This document shows positions 1-9,202 of a DNA stretch of 64,000 bases, in pieces; position 1 is the stretch's first letter, and every line of letters starts with the position of its first letter. The translations under genes were made by a program, and so were the position numbers. Under the pieces are notes generated by a model. That model was not told the origin of the DNA. It was given only the letters and a program-made list of their open reading frames with translations, and ran no database searches. Origin of the DNA: Dyadobacter sp. (GTDB lineage: Bacteria > Bacteroidota > Bacteroidia > Cytophagales > Spirosomataceae); NCBI RefSeq assembly GCF_017744695.1, contig NZ_JAGIAS010000001.1, forward strand, positions 275,003 through 339,002. The letters run 5' to 3'.

Positions 1-1942
1 TTACCGTGCTATTCCCTTTCAGGAAAGGTTCGTTCGAAATATTCCATGCGAGTGCTACCGCAGGGAAATTGGCATACTTGTTGTTTTCCCCGAATTTGGT
101 AGAACCATCCCTTCTGACCGTTCCGGTGAACAGGTATTTATCGAGGTAATTCAATCCTACGCGTACAAACACCGACTGCAACTGGTTTGTCGGGGATTTG
201 AAGGAATTAGCCCCGCGGTTGCTCGCCACCGAATAGTTCAGATAGTCGTAGAAATCCAGGCCCACATACGTGAAGCCGCTACCGCTCACGGAGTTCCAGC
301 TGTTCGCATAGTCAAGAAACTCATAACCCGCTACCGCATTCAGGTTCAGCGAAGGGCTGATGTCCTTGTTATAGCTCAGCGTCTGGGTCAGCTGCTGATT
401 GGTTTCCGAATTGTTTCCGATGAAAGCAAAACCATTTCTGATTTGTGCAGGGTCCACCATTCCGGCAATATACCGGCCCTTCCTGTTACCGGTCTGGCGG
501 GTAATGCTATACACGAGCTTGTATTCCAGGTCATTGGTAATCTTGTAGGAAGGAGCAATGCTCGCCACCGTAGTATTGACGATCGCGATGTCCTTATACG
601 CTCTCAGCGACGTCAGCGGGTTGATCGTCGTCGGGCTCACGTACGTGAGCGAGTCCGCGTTGACGCGCAACGGGCGGGTCGGGTTCCAGGTCAGCGCTTG
701 CGAAATCACGTTACCGGTAAAGCCTACGCCCACGTCGATCGGGGCGAGGTTCTCGTTTGTCTGGGTAAACAGTACATTAAAATCAAGCCCTAACTTCTTG
801 CTTTCCAGGAACCTGAAACTACTGTTAATGCTCGCCGTGTATTTTTTCAGTCTCGACGTTTCGATGATACCTTTCTGATCCATATAACCGGCCGAAACGC
901 GGTATTTACCGTTATCGGTACCGCCCGTGATCGCCATCGAATAATTCTGCACCGGAGCAACACGGGTAATTTCATCGAATGCATTCACATTTCCGCCAAA
1001 ATCAGCCCCTTTCAGGTCGTTGGGCGCATAGTATTGAACTGCTTCCCGGAATTCGTCGGCATTCAGCACTTCCGGTTTTCTCAGCAGGCTGGAAACACCG
1101 GTCGAAGCATTGATACTCACCGTGGGGGCACCGGAAGCACCTCTTTTGGTAGTGATGATCACCACCCCGTTGGCACCACGGGAACCATAAATAGCCGTTG
1201 CCGAAGCATCTTTCAAAATGTCCATGCTGGCAATATCATTCGGGTTGAGGTATGCCAACGGGTTACCACCGTCAGAACCGAAACCACCACTTCCGCCGGG
1301 ACGCGCCGAGCTGCCCGAAAGCGGAATACCATCCAATACAAACAGCGGGTTGTTACCGGCACGGATCGAGGAGTTCCCCCGGATACGGACTGTGGTCGCA
1401 CCACCCGGCTGCCCGGTATTATTGATCACCATCACCCCGGGTGTCCGGCCCTGAATCAGCTGGTCCGGAGCCGTGATCACCCCTTTGTTAAAATCCTTGG
1501 GTTGCAGCGAAACGACCGAGCCTGTCACATCTTTCTTCTTGACAGCCCCATAACCGATCACCACGACCTCTTCGAGCGCTTTTACATCATCGGCCAGCAC
1601 CACATCGATGGTCGTTTGGCTGCCGACAGTCACTTCCTTCGTAGTGAAGCCGATAAAGCTGAATGCCAACGTAGATGCCGGTGGTGCGGAAATGGCGTAG
1701 CCGCCTTCCATATCGGTGGAAGTACCCTTGCTCGTCCCTTTAATGGTAATGGATACCCCTGGCAATGCATTGCCCTTGCTGTCGGTCACTTTCCCTTTCA
1801 GCGATATATCCTGGGCATGTGCATATCCCAGAAAAAACGTACAAAACAGAATGAACGCGCCCAAACCTTTCATGCCAAAGGACATCCGTCCTTTCGCGCT
1901 TCTTTCACCAGGGCGAAAAAGACGCAGAGAAAAATTCATCAT
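1..1942 (-). CDS. SusC/RagA-family TonB-dependent receptor (truncated by window edge)
   Basis: Outer-membrane receptor for energised uptake of oligosaccharides or other large substrates; it normally works with a SusD lipoprotein, which would lie beyond position 1. The first 647 residues are visible. A signal peptide ends near residue 44 (GYAHAQ). A carboxypeptidase-D-like regulatory domain follows (about 47-125, with GKVTDSKGNALPGVS), then the linker VVVIGYGAVKKKDVTGSV and the plug domain (IRGNSSIRAGNNPLFVLDG, DASATAIYGSRGANGVV). The barrel begins but is cut off. There is no STN domain, so unlike the receptor at 26639 it is not expected to signal to a FecR. The start is ATG at 1942, directly followed by a second ATG (1939). 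The gene is oriented away from the kinase and permease upstream and is separated from them by 512 bases. Confidence 0.95.
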   Translation of the reverse strand, partial: MMNFSLRLFRPGERSAKGRMSFGMKGLGAFILFCTFFLGYAHAQDISLKGKVTDSKGNALPGVSITIKGTSKGTSTDMEGGYAISAPPASTLAFSFIGFTTKEVTVGSQTTIDVVLADDVKALEEVVVIGYGAVKKKDVTGSVVSLQPKDFNKGVITAPDQLIQGRTPGVMVINNTGQPGGATTVRIRGNSSIRAGNNPLFVLDGIPLSGSSARPGGSGGFGSDGGNPLAYLNPNDIASMDILKDASATAIYGSRGANGVVIITTKRGASGAPTVSINASTGVSSLLRKPEVLNADEFREAVQYYAPNDLKGADFGGNVNAFDEITRVAPVQNYSMAITGGTDNGKYRVSAGYMDQKGIIETSRLKKYTASINSSFRFLESKKLGLDFNVLFTQTNENLAPIDVGVGFTGNVISQALTWNPTRPLRVNADSLTYVSPTTINPLTSLRAYKDIAIVNTTVASIAPSYKITNDLEYKLVYSITRQTGNRKGRYIAGMVDPAQIRNGFAFIGNNSETNQQLTQTLSYNKDISPSLNLNAVAGYEFLDYANSWNSVSGSGFTYVGLDFYDYLNYSVASNRGANSFKSPTNQLQSVFVRVGLNYLDKYLFTGTVRRDGSTKFGENNKYANFPAVALAWNISNEPFLKGNSTV

Positions 1943-2221
1943 AGATAAACTAGTTAGTGTTTGAAGAAAAAGTACAATGAAATCAAGGCCTTAGACGGCC
2001 CTCAGGTAGCAGCATACATAGGATTTTTAAGTTTTGGTTTTAGTTAGGCATTGGGTAACATCCTACCATTCCCACGCGGGGGGTTGCGTGCGGGAGGCAG
2101 GCCGGAAACTAGGCAAAATGCGGAATGGCGTATGTAATCAAGCAAAAACGGCACCCCGCCGCGGCGAAGGAAAAGGTAAAATCTATGTCGATATTAATAG
2201 TATTATTTGAATAACTAATGA

Positions 2222-2249
2222 AATTTACCAAATTAACCGCTGGTAAATT
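2222..2249. promoter_or_regulatory. Inverted repeat, candidate operator
   Basis: Perfect 9-base arms AATTTACCA (2222-2230) and TGGTAAATT (2241-2249) are separated by 10 bases. The symmetry and AT-rich setting upstream of the SusC gene suggest a regulator site. The regulator is unknown. Confidence 0.35.
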
Positions 2250-2335
2250 AATATAAATAGATCTGATAATGCAAAAAGAAAAAGTGAAATATTGGCGCTG
2301 AAAGTGACATTTTCAAACTAAGCCTATTTTGTCAA

Positions 2336-2351
2336 AATATTGTACAATATT
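2336..2351. promoter_or_regulatory. 16-base perfect palindrome, candidate operator
   Basis: AATATTGTACAATATT is its own reverse complement. It lies 394 bases upstream of the SusC start and about 100 bases past the kinase stop. It may be a dimeric regulator site; nothing identifies the protein that binds it. Confidence 0.3.
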
Positions 2352-2454
2352 GACATTAGAGAAGTGCAATAAACGGTAACATCTTTCTCCTCCTCTTCCG
2401 GAAATTGAGTGTTTACCGCATAACCGGACCATCCGGTAAGTGCCGGCAGTTATA

Positions 2455-3708
2455 CTAGGATCCCAAGAATTCGGAAAAGGTCAGCCTCGCCACTACTTTC
2501 CCGGCAACCGCTTCAATCGCAAAACCGATATTGAGCAGCGCCGCAATATCCCTTACCAAAATCAGGCCAAGCCCCTCATTATCCCGCCCCAACCGGGCAG
2601 GATACTGCCCGGGTTTGCCCTGCCCGTCAGTTTGTAGAATTCCATCCGGCGCGACGCCGCCGACCGGATTTTCAATATAGAGGTGTAACCGGTCGCCGGC
2701 TATCGCACTGGATATTTGTATTTCCCCATCCCGGGTATTTTTGATTGCGTTGTCCAGCAGATTATGCAGGATAACACCTAAAAGATTGGCGTTGCAGTTT
2801 ACCGTCAGGTTCTCGTTCAGGGAAATCTGTAGTGTATTGCCGCCAGCAATTACGATCGGTTCAAACAAGCCGGCTTTTTCCCGCACCAAAGCCGCCAGGT
2901 TTAGGTGTGCCAAATGCAAGGCTCCCCGGTGAATCTGATTTCTGGCAAATTCCAGGAGGTTTTGCATCAACATAGCCATGTCGTCCAGGCCGCGTTCTAC
3001 TTGCTGGTTGTATTCGGATGCTTGCTCGTACTGTTTATTATCAATGAACTTGCCGGTGTGCTTCGTGGCCGTGATCATAAATTGAAGCGGGGCGTGTACG
3101 TCATGCGCGATCGACGCAACCACACGGGTGAGGAGGTATACCTGATGGTCCAGTTCCTCCTGCGATTCTCCCAAAAAGGAAAGCGCTTCTTCCAAATCCG
3201 CCGTTCGCTCCGAAACGAGCGCTTCCAGGACATGCTTCTGCCGCTCGGCATCCATCACACGGTCTCTCTCCCTTTTCAACGCCTCTTCCTGCCGCTCCCG
3301 CTCGGTTTCAAGCAGGAAAATAATGGGGACCATAATCAGTCCCAGCAAAAGGCCCCGCAAAGAAAGGCGAATGGTGATAATCCAGAGCGGAAGCTCACGC
3401 ATGGATTTGAGCGGGTAGTCCTCAAACAAGCGGAACGACGCCAGGAAAAACAAATTGGAAATCACTGCGCAGAACAGGAGCGCCACCGCTATTTTCTGCC
3501 ATTTGACTAATTTGAACTTGTAATAGGTCTGGTAGCTGGATAGCCAGGTGGCCATGCACATGAGCCAGATCACGATTTCCGATCCTACCAGGCTTACAAG
3601 ATTGGCGCCCTGGCCTTCGGCAAGTCGAACAGGCACGATCGACAAGGTCACCACGGTCGCCATCACGGCGCCGAGTTGCAGATTATATTTTTTCATTTGG
3701 GACTTCAT
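2455..3708 (-). CDS. Orphan membrane sensor histidine kinase
   Basis: Inner-membrane histidine kinase of 417 residues. Four hydrophobic segments (about 10-28, 38-58, 70-92 and 108-133) are followed by a charged coiled coil (about 134-190) and a DHp domain with the phospho-accepting His202 in SIAHDVHAPLQ. The ATPase domain shows the N-box HNLLDNAIKN and the G-box GLGLILVRDIAALL. There is no periplasmic sensor domain of any size, so the signal is probably sensed in the membrane or by a partner. The reading frame extends upstream to a TTG at 3819, but ATG 3708 (or ATG 3696) gives a normal membrane-protein N-terminus. It follows the FtsX permease gene by 107 bases on the same strand and may be cotranscribed. 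No response regulator is adjacent. Confidence 0.9.
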   Translation of the reverse strand: MKSQMKKYNLQLGAVMATVVTLSIVPVRLAEGQGANLVSLVGSEIVIWLMCMATWLSSYQTYYKFKLVKWQKIAVALLFCAVISNLFFLASFRLFEDYPLKSMRELPLWIITIRLSLRGLLLGLIMVPIIFLLETERERQEEALKRERDRVMDAERQKHVLEALVSERTADLEEALSFLGESQEELDHQVYLLTRVVASIAHDVHAPLQFMITATKHTGKFIDNKQYEQASEYNQQVERGLDDMAMLMQNLLEFARNQIHRGALHLAHLNLAALVREKAGLFEPIVIAGGNTLQISLNENLTVNCNANLLGVILHNLLDNAIKNTRDGEIQISSAIAGDRLHLYIENPVGGVAPDGILQTDGQGKPGQYPARLGRDNEGLGLILVRDIAALLNIGFAIEAVAGKVVARLTFSEFLGS

Positions 3709-3815
3709 ACCAACAATAGTGCACGCAATATAGCTGGTACTTGTCCGAACCCCGGCAGCGAATCGGGCTTGTTGCGGAAAATTCAAAGAAGCATTTGCCT
3801 TCGGGCCAATTGCTG

Positions 3816-6227
3816 TCAATTCGTTTTCAGTGACTTAACGGGATTAGCCGCCGCTGCCTTAAAACCCTGAAAACTAATCGTCACAATGGCCACACACAAC
3901 CCCGCCGCCCCGGCCATTACGAACACCCACCCGCTGATCGGCACATGGTATGCGAAATCTTCCAGCCAGCTTTTCATGGCCAGATAAGCAACCGGCGACG
4001 CAATTAAAACGGACAGGAATACCAGTTTCAAAAAGTCTCCGGAAAGCATGGTTACTATATTCAAAACCGTCGCGCCAAGCACTTTCCGAATACCGATTTC
4101 CTTCCTGCGCTGTTCCGCCGCAAAAATGGTCAGCCCGAACAACCCCAGGCAGGCGATTACGATCGCCACACCCGTGAACCAGTAAACGATCCGGCCGGTT
4201 TTCTGCTCGTTCTTGTACATTTTATTATACGTGTCGTCGAGGAACGCATATTCGAAAGGCCGGTTTTTATTGAACTGATTATAAATTTTCCCAACGGATG
4301 CCAGGGTATTCGGAATGTCCACATTGCGGGCCAGCTTGATGTACAGGTAGTCATGAAAAATGCTGTCATCAGCGATCTCCAATCCCATCGGGGCAATCTT
4401 CTGAGTGAGTGAATTGAAGTGGAAATCTTTGATAATACCCAACAAATCCCTGTGAGTTTCCGCACCCAAATCCAATGTCTGGTTGTAATTCTCTGTTTGT
4501 ATCCCCAATTCCTTCGCAGCAGTTTCATTCAGCACAACACCAATTCCTTTGTTTTCACCCGACCGCCTCCTCGGGCCCGCAACCCATTTGATCTGCATTG
4601 TTTCCACAAAATGTTCGTCGACGCGGAAATAATTCACACCTACCGTTTTATCACTATTCACCCTTTTCAGATCCCATTTATTGCCGAAAGGATAATACAT
4701 CAGCAAAGCAGATGAAGTGACCGATTCAACACCAGAGAGGTCCTCCACGCTCTGCCGGATTTCCCGGTAGTGTTTATTCAACCCGTCTTCATGATCCAGA
4801 AATACGGTCACAATCCTGTCCCTGTTAATACCCAGATTTTTGGTCTGGAAAAGCTGCATTTGTTTGGTAATCAAAATAGAACCAATAATGAGCGCAATGG
4901 AAACCGCGAATTGAAAAACGGTAAACACTTTGCGTGCACGCGCCGCGCCTCCCATCGTACCGTAGGCGCCCCTGAAAATCTGCCCCGGTGCCAAACGCGA
5001 AAGAAGAAGGGCAGGATAGCCGCCCGAGAGAAGTATACTGGAAATGTAAAAGCCGATCAGCGAAAGCAGGAACCATGGATTTTTCAAAAAGGAAGCGTCC
5101 ACAGGCAATTCGAGCGACCTGTAAAGGTAATCTTTTAAGCCCCAAAACAGCCCTACCGCTAATACAAATGCGATAGTCACATAAATGACCGATTCGAGAT
5201 AAAACTGCAAAATCAACGCAATGCGTTGCCCTCCAACCACTTTCCGAACCGACACCTCCCCTGCCCTGCTGGAAGACGAAGCCGTAGTGAGGTTCACATA
5301 ATTGCACAAAGCCAGCGACAGGATCAGCAACCCAATGAACGAAAACACCATGGCCTTTTGCTTCGCAGATTTGTCGTCCCTTTCAAAATGCATATCAAAA
5401 AGCGGGAAAAGGTCGTAGCTGTCTTTGACATCTGCTATTTTGGAAGAAGGAGAAAGTAGTGAAGGGATTTTCCGGTTGACCGACTCCTTCGAAGCATTAG
5501 GGCGCAGCAAAAGATAGGTGTGGTAGGACCCGACGGCACCTACGATGCGGATTTGCTCTTTCAGCTTGCTCTTTTCCGTGTACCCCTCCATCTCTTTCAC
5601 CTCACGGGCCCGGAAAGAGATGAGGTCGCTCAGAAAATCAAACTTGATCGTGGAATTATGAGGCAGATCCTTCAAAACACCGACGATCTCGTAAACCTGC
5701 GTTTTGTCGTAAGTGATCGTTTTTCCAATGGGCTCCTGGTCACCGAAGTATTTGGCAGCCATGCTCTCCGTCAACAGAACGGTGTTAGGCTTAGTCAAAG
5801 CCGTTTTTTTATCTCCTTTAACAAATTCGAAAGAGAACATTTCCAGAAAATTGTTGTCAGCCGCCACAAAGCCCGCTTCATAGTATTTATGCTTGATATC
5901 ACTCTGGACGAGCCGGCTATAAATACTTTGGTCCGTTATCCTTCCAAACTGTTCCACTTCGGCACATTGGTTCTTCAATACCTGTCCAAAATTGTACGAA
6001 AGCCAGGGCATGGAGTAGGACTTTTCACCATCGTTATGACTGAATTCCACTTTGACAATCCGGTCGCCATGGGCGTGGAAACGGTCGTGACTATACTCAT
6101 TGGCGACGTAGGCCGCAACCAGCAAAGTGGCCGTAAGCCCGATCGCCAACCCGCCAATGTTCACGAAACTGATCACATAATGCCTTTGAATGTGGCGAAA
6201 AGCTACTTTTAGGTAGTGAGAAAGCAT
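3816..6227 (-). CDS. MacB/FtsX-type ABC transporter permease, two-module
   Basis: 803-residue inner-membrane permease of the Bacteroidota type, in which two MacB-periplasmic-core plus FtsX modules are fused. The N-terminus (MLSHYLKVAFRHIQRHYV...FVNIGGLAIGLTATLL) is the first membrane helix. A large periplasmic region follows, then three helices, a mid-protein helix after the KVFTVFQFAVSIALIIGSIL segment, a second periplasmic region, and a final FtsX module with RRKEIGIRKVLGAT and a closing three-helix bundle. Such proteins use a separate LolD-like ATPase to drive extrusion or mechanotransmission; none is encoded nearby. Start is ATG 6227. It is divergent from the ArsR gene across 217 bases. 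Confidence 0.92.
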   Translation of the reverse strand: MLSHYLKVAFRHIQRHYVISFVNIGGLAIGLTATLLVAAYVANEYSHDRFHAHGDRIVKVEFSHNDGEKSYSMPWLSYNFGQVLKNQCAEVEQFGRITDQSIYSRLVQSDIKHKYYEAGFVAADNNFLEMFSFEFVKGDKKTALTKPNTVLLTESMAAKYFGDQEPIGKTITYDKTQVYEIVGVLKDLPHNSTIKFDFLSDLISFRAREVKEMEGYTEKSKLKEQIRIVGAVGSYHTYLLLRPNASKESVNRKIPSLLSPSSKIADVKDSYDLFPLFDMHFERDDKSAKQKAMVFSFIGLLILSLALCNYVNLTTASSSSRAGEVSVRKVVGGQRIALILQFYLESVIYVTIAFVLAVGLFWGLKDYLYRSLELPVDASFLKNPWFLLSLIGFYISSILLSGGYPALLLSRLAPGQIFRGAYGTMGGAARARKVFTVFQFAVSIALIIGSILITKQMQLFQTKNLGINRDRIVTVFLDHEDGLNKHYREIRQSVEDLSGVESVTSSALLMYYPFGNKWDLKRVNSDKTVGVNYFRVDEHFVETMQIKWVAGPRRRSGENKGIGVVLNETAAKELGIQTENYNQTLDLGAETHRDLLGIIKDFHFNSLTQKIAPMGLEIADDSIFHDYLYIKLARNVDIPNTLASVGKIYNQFNKNRPFEYAFLDDTYNKMYKNEQKTGRIVYWFTGVAIVIACLGLFGLTIFAAEQRRKEIGIRKVLGATVLNIVTMLSGDFLKLVFLSVLIASPVAYLAMKSWLEDFAYHVPISGWVFVMAGAAGLCVAIVTISFQGFKAAAANPVKSLKTN

Positions 6228-6414
6228 GGCTAATGCGGTTTTGGGTTCGGTAAGGAAGAGGCTTGGCCCCTCAAGATATGATCTCTACCTCAAATTCCCA
6301 TCGCCTGATAACTCATTTTCATACTGCTCAGGCCCCACACCGATTTGCCGTCTTAGCGAACCGATCGACATGCTCGCCCCCCCTCGCAGGCAAGTATATT
6401 GGATAAAATCACAT

Positions 6415-6434
6415 ATATTTGAATATTCTAATAT
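6415..6434. promoter_or_regulatory. ArsR-family operator overlapping the -7 region
   Basis: ATATTTGAATATTCTAATAT is a 20-base palindrome with a single mismatched pair. It ends 10 bases before the ArsR ATG (6445). A TATATTTG box (6414-6421), matching the Bacteroidota -7 consensus TAnnTTTG, lies inside it. ArsR repressors typically bind AT-rich palindromes over their own promoter, so autorepression is the likely role (inference). Confidence 0.6.
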
Positions 6435-6444
6435 AACAAAACCA

Positions 6445-6786
6445 ATGAACAGCCCGCTACATCTTTACAAAGCTGAGTTTTTCAAGGCGCTGGGGCATTC
6501 TGTCCGACTTGCCATACTCGACGCACTCAGGGAAGGCCCGCTTTCTGTAACCGAATTACAGGCTGTTATACAAGCCGACCAATCGATCCTTTCGCAGCAT
6601 CTGGCCAAGTTGCGCGTGATGAAGTTTGTAAGCAGCCGCCGGGAAAAAACCACCATTTACTACGATGTTCCCGACCGGGAGGTATACCAGTTCCTCGACC
6701 TGGCCAAAAATATCTACGTGCGCCAGTTGCAGCAATCGCAGGAAATGCTGAAAGAACTTGCTCCCTCGGAGGAATTACCGGAGTGA
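6445..6786 (+). CDS. ArsR/SmtB-family transcriptional regulator
   Basis: 113-residue winged-helix repressor. The pattern EFFKALGHSVRLAILDALREGPLSVTELQ... SILSQHLAKLRVMKFVSSRREKTTIYYDV is classic for the family: recognition helix followed by a beta-wing. I see no cysteine metal site; in fact the chosen reading frame contains no Cys at all, so it is probably not a classic metal sensor and may respond to redox, a small molecule or only its own abundance. The frame opens upstream at ATG 6226, but the first 73 residues overlap the start of the divergent permease and look non-coding, so ATG 6445 was chosen. The PhnA-domain gene follows after 45 bases, suggesting an operon. Confidence 0.88.
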   Translation: MNSPLHLYKAEFFKALGHSVRLAILDALREGPLSVTELQAVIQADQSILSQHLAKLRVMKFVSSRREKTTIYYDVPDREVYQFLDLAKNIYVRQLQQSQEMLKELAPSEELPE

Positions 6787-6831
6787 TCTGCGGGAATGCG
6801 GCCTATTGAGGAAAATAATTTTGACCATCAT

Positions 6832-7401
6832 ATGAATTTGAAACTAGAAAAAAGAAGCGGCAACGCATGCGAACTATGTAAATCCGATCAGCAGATCTCC
6901 GTTTATCAGATCCCACCTGTCGGCTACTCCGATAACGAGATTGTCGTGTGCAAGCAATGCCGTTCGCAGATAGAAAGAGAAGAGGAAATGAACAGCGAAT
7001 ACTGGGGTTTTCTCTCCGAAACGATGTGGAGCGAGGTACCCGCTGTGCAGGTCGTCGCCTGGCGCATGCTGAGCCGCCTGAAAAATGAGACCTGGGCTGC
7101 CGACAATCTGGATATGATGTATCTGGACGAAGATATGCTGACGTGGGCCCAGGCAAGCTCAGACCACGAAGGAGCAGCCGACATGGCCGTTCACCGGGAC
7201 AGCAATGGCAATATCCTGAAAAACGGGGACACGGTCGTGCTCACCCGCACATTGGACGTGAAGGGCAGTTCCCTGAATGCCAGAATGGGTACGGTAGTCA
7301 AAAATATCCGTGTTGTGGAAGACAACACAGAACAAATTGAGGGTAAAATCGATGGCCAGCTGATCGTCATCTTGACCAAATATCTCCGCAAACAAGCTTA
7401 A
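6832..7401 (+). CDS. PhnA-domain protein (alkylphosphonate-utilisation PhnA/YjdM family)
   Basis: 189-residue cytosolic protein. The N-terminal zinc-ribbon-like part has CELC (about residues 13-16) and CKQC pairs; the C-terminal PhnA/SH3-like domain contains the characteristic DSNGNILKNGDTVVLTRTLDVKG and ARMGTVVKNIRV...EQIEGKIDGQLIVILTKYLRK. Despite the name, most PhnA-domain proteins have no proven role in phosphonate use, and no C-P lyase genes are present. ATG 6832 matches the family's usual beginning (LEKRSGNACELC); an in-frame ATG at 6796 would add 12 residues. It probably shares a transcript with the ArsR gene. Confidence 0.85.
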   Translation: MNLKLEKRSGNACELCKSDQQISVYQIPPVGYSDNEIVVCKQCRSQIEREEEMNSEYWGFLSETMWSEVPAVQVVAWRMLSRLKNETWAADNLDMMYLDEDMLTWAQASSDHEGAADMAVHRDSNGNILKNGDTVVLTRTLDVKGSSLNARMGTVVKNIRVVEDNTEQIEGKIDGQLIVILTKYLRKQA

Positions 7402-7418
7402 AACCCTCTTTCTGTCTG

Positions 7419-7459
7419 ACGCCGGCATTTGCATTGTTTCATTCACCTGCCGGCGTTTT
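7419..7459 (+). terminator. Hairpin terminator after the PhnA gene
   Basis: Perfect 9-base arms ACGCCGGCA (7419-7427) and TGCCGGCGT (7448-7456) are followed by TTT. The site is 18 bases past the PhnA-domain stop. Confidence 0.6.
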
Positions 7460-7636
7460 CCGTCTTCACGGAATGTGCAGGACGCTTTCAGGAAAACGGG
7501 GAGCGTTGTCACGTGGATCGTTTTCAAAAAGCTGCGCATTACAATCCCATCCAACCATCGCAGTTTACCGCCGGTTTCGATCGCTGCTATTCGAAGCGAC
7601 CGCAAGAACTGCACATTTTTTATAAATCGGGCGGCG

Positions 7637-7644
7637 TACATTTG
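7637..7644 (+). promoter_or_regulatory. -7 promoter box for the AraC/GyrI gene
   Basis: TACATTTG matches TAnnTTTG and lies 19 bases before ATG 7664. No clear -33 TTG is present at the usual spacing. Confidence 0.4.
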
Positions 7645-7663
7645 CAGTGTAAATATTGAAAAA

Positions 7664-8482
7664 ATGACCAGCGAAGTACTGTTATACATCAATAGCCATT
7701 TGGATAGTAAAATTACCCTGGAAAATCTGGCCGATCTGACAGGCTACTCCCCCTTTCACCTTCAGAAGAAACTGAGCGCCGAGCTGGGGACGAGCCTTGG
7801 CAGGTACATTCAGGAGCAGCGATTGCATACCGCCGCCTACTTCCTGGCTTTAACACGGGTGCCGGTCCATGAAATAAAATACCTGATCGGTTTTGAAGAT
7901 GACAGCTCTTTTGGAAGGGCATTTAAAAAATTATACGAAGTGCCCCCGCTTCAGTATCGGAAATCGAAGCAGCACCAGCAGACTTTTCCGGTGCAAACTT
8001 TCAAGTATATATCTACAAAAGGCGTCGTTAACAGCGAGTCGCCCAAGGTCGCGCGGGTTTTCGCTTCAAGGGGTGACTATTTCTCCGAAAGCATATTCGC
8101 GGTATGGAAAGACGTCGCCGAATACATCAGGTCGATCAACAGATCTCCCGGGGATTTTAACTACTACGCCATTCTGCATGAATGCCCGCATATGACAGGC
8201 ACCCGCGACTCGCGTTATGACGCCGCCATTGTTCCCATAGGTTTTGAACTTCCGGAAGATCCTTTTCTTGAAACCAGGATACTGGATGGCCGATACGTCA
8301 GATATGATTTTTGCTGCCGGGTACGGGATTATGAAACCATGAGTACCGAGGTGAACAACATGTTGGCACAGCAAACGAATATACAACACCGTTATGGCGC
8401 GTCGTATTTCAGGTTCGACACCTTGCCCGACTATCAAGATCCTGATAACCTGTTTATCAACTGGTATTTACCAATCGAATAA
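7664..8482 (+). CDS. AraC-family regulator with GyrI-like effector domain
   Basis: 272-residue regulator. Residues 1-105 form the double helix-turn-helix (LENLADLTGYSPFHLQKKLSAELG, then HEIKYLIGFEDDSSFGRAFKKLYEVPPLQYR). Residues about 115-272 form a GyrI/SOUL-type small-molecule-binding domain (FASRGDYFSESIFAVWKDVAEY ... ILDGRYVRYDFCC ... FRFDTLPDYQDPDNLFINWYLPIE). This is the Rob/BmrR-like architecture used to sense hydrophobic or drug-like compounds (family knowledge). The frame is open back to 7475, but ATG 7664 fits the family start and the -7 box. The membrane-protein gene begins 14 bases after its stop, so the two are very likely an operon. Confidence 0.9.
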   Translation: MTSEVLLYINSHLDSKITLENLADLTGYSPFHLQKKLSAELGTSLGRYIQEQRLHTAAYFLALTRVPVHEIKYLIGFEDDSSFGRAFKKLYEVPPLQYRKSKQHQQTFPVQTFKYISTKGVVNSESPKVARVFASRGDYFSESIFAVWKDVAEYIRSINRSPGDFNYYAILHECPHMTGTRDSRYDAAIVPIGFELPEDPFLETRILDGRYVRYDFCCRVRDYETMSTEVNNMLAQQTNIQHRYGASYFRFDTLPDYQDPDNLFINWYLPIE

Positions 8483-8496
8483 ATAATAATACCTAC

Positions 8497-9162
8497 ATGA
8501 AAAAAAGAATCGTAGTATCCCTGCATTGCCTGGGGATAGCAGGGCTTGTTTTTGCCTTTGGCGACCTCCTGATAGAGCAGGAGAATGTTATTTTCAAGGC
8601 CAGTGCCGAACCCGGAGCATTTGCTGAACTGACCACATCCAATGCCTACTTGTGGTGGGCAGGGCGGGGATTTCTGGGGGTGTTTCTGGAAATGATCGGG
8701 ACCGTAGGGCTGTATCTGTACCTGCAAAAAACGAGGGCCGAAAAATGGGCCTTTGCAGGGCTGCTCCTTACCCTCACACATCAGATGCTGGGGATCGGCG
8801 TGTTTGCCGTCGCTTATTTCCTGTTTCCTGCCGCAGGACACTTGTTCCTGGCCGGGGCACCGAATGCGATCTCCTATGCCACCATGGAAGGATCACTGGC
8901 CGCACTTTTCGGGATTTCGCTGGCATGTACCATGGCGGGTTTGTTTTGCATGGCCATCGCCGTCCAAAAGAGTGGAATATTACCGAAATGGACCGGTTGG
9001 CTGGCATTGCTGGGGTTTGCGCTGATCCCCGTACCGGGCGTAATTATCCAGTTTCTGGCTAATACCCTCTGGGGCATTGCTTACTTCCGGATGGCCGTTC
9101 ACGTCAGCAAAACCATGAATGTGCGGCAGGAAGAGGCGCTGATCAGTTATTTGAAAAACTGA
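8497..9162 (+). CDS. Multi-pass membrane protein, DUF4386-like
   Basis: 221-residue protein with about six hydrophobic helices separated by short loops and no signal peptide. It is probably an inner-membrane protein; the pattern resembles DUF4386 (tentative). Function is not recognised. Since it directly follows an AraC/GyrI regulator in the same transcript, it may be that regulator's target, for example a membrane component of a stress response (inference). Confidence 0.75.
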   Translation: MKKRIVVSLHCLGIAGLVFAFGDLLIEQENVIFKASAEPGAFAELTTSNAYLWWAGRGFLGVFLEMIGTVGLYLYLQKTRAEKWAFAGLLLTLTHQMLGIGVFAVAYFLFPAAGHLFLAGAPNAISYATMEGSLAALFGISLACTMAGLFCMAIAVQKSGILPKWTGWLALLGFALIPVPGVIIQFLANTLWGIAYFRMAVHVSKTMNVRQEEALISYLKN

Positions 9163-9202
9163 GTCTTTACCAAAATAACTCCCAAGTCACGCAGTACAAT
9201 CG

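Larger units (their letters stand above)
1943..2454. other. Gene-free regulatory region upstream of the truncated SusC
   Basis: No plausible gene lies in these 512 bases. The segment from about 2170 to 2400 is AT-rich and holds two inverted repeats (2222-2249 and 2336-2351, listed separately). A short hairpin, ACCGGA-CCA-TCCGGT at 2423-2437, lies just past the stop of the kinase gene and could be a weak terminator, though no T-run follows it on the minus strand. I found no exact TAnnTTTG box for the SusC gene. Confidence 0.5.

Noticed and set aside
1034..1948. 304-residue plus-strand frame
   Set aside because: It is antisense to the clearly coding SusC receptor and shows no domain, signal or start context.
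5520..6212. 230-residue plus-strand frame
   Set aside because: Antisense to the FtsX permease, whose translation matches the family throughout.
6228..6444. N-terminal extension of the ArsR protein from ATG 6226
   Set aside because: The added 73 residues overlap the divergent permease start and the operator and have no fold.
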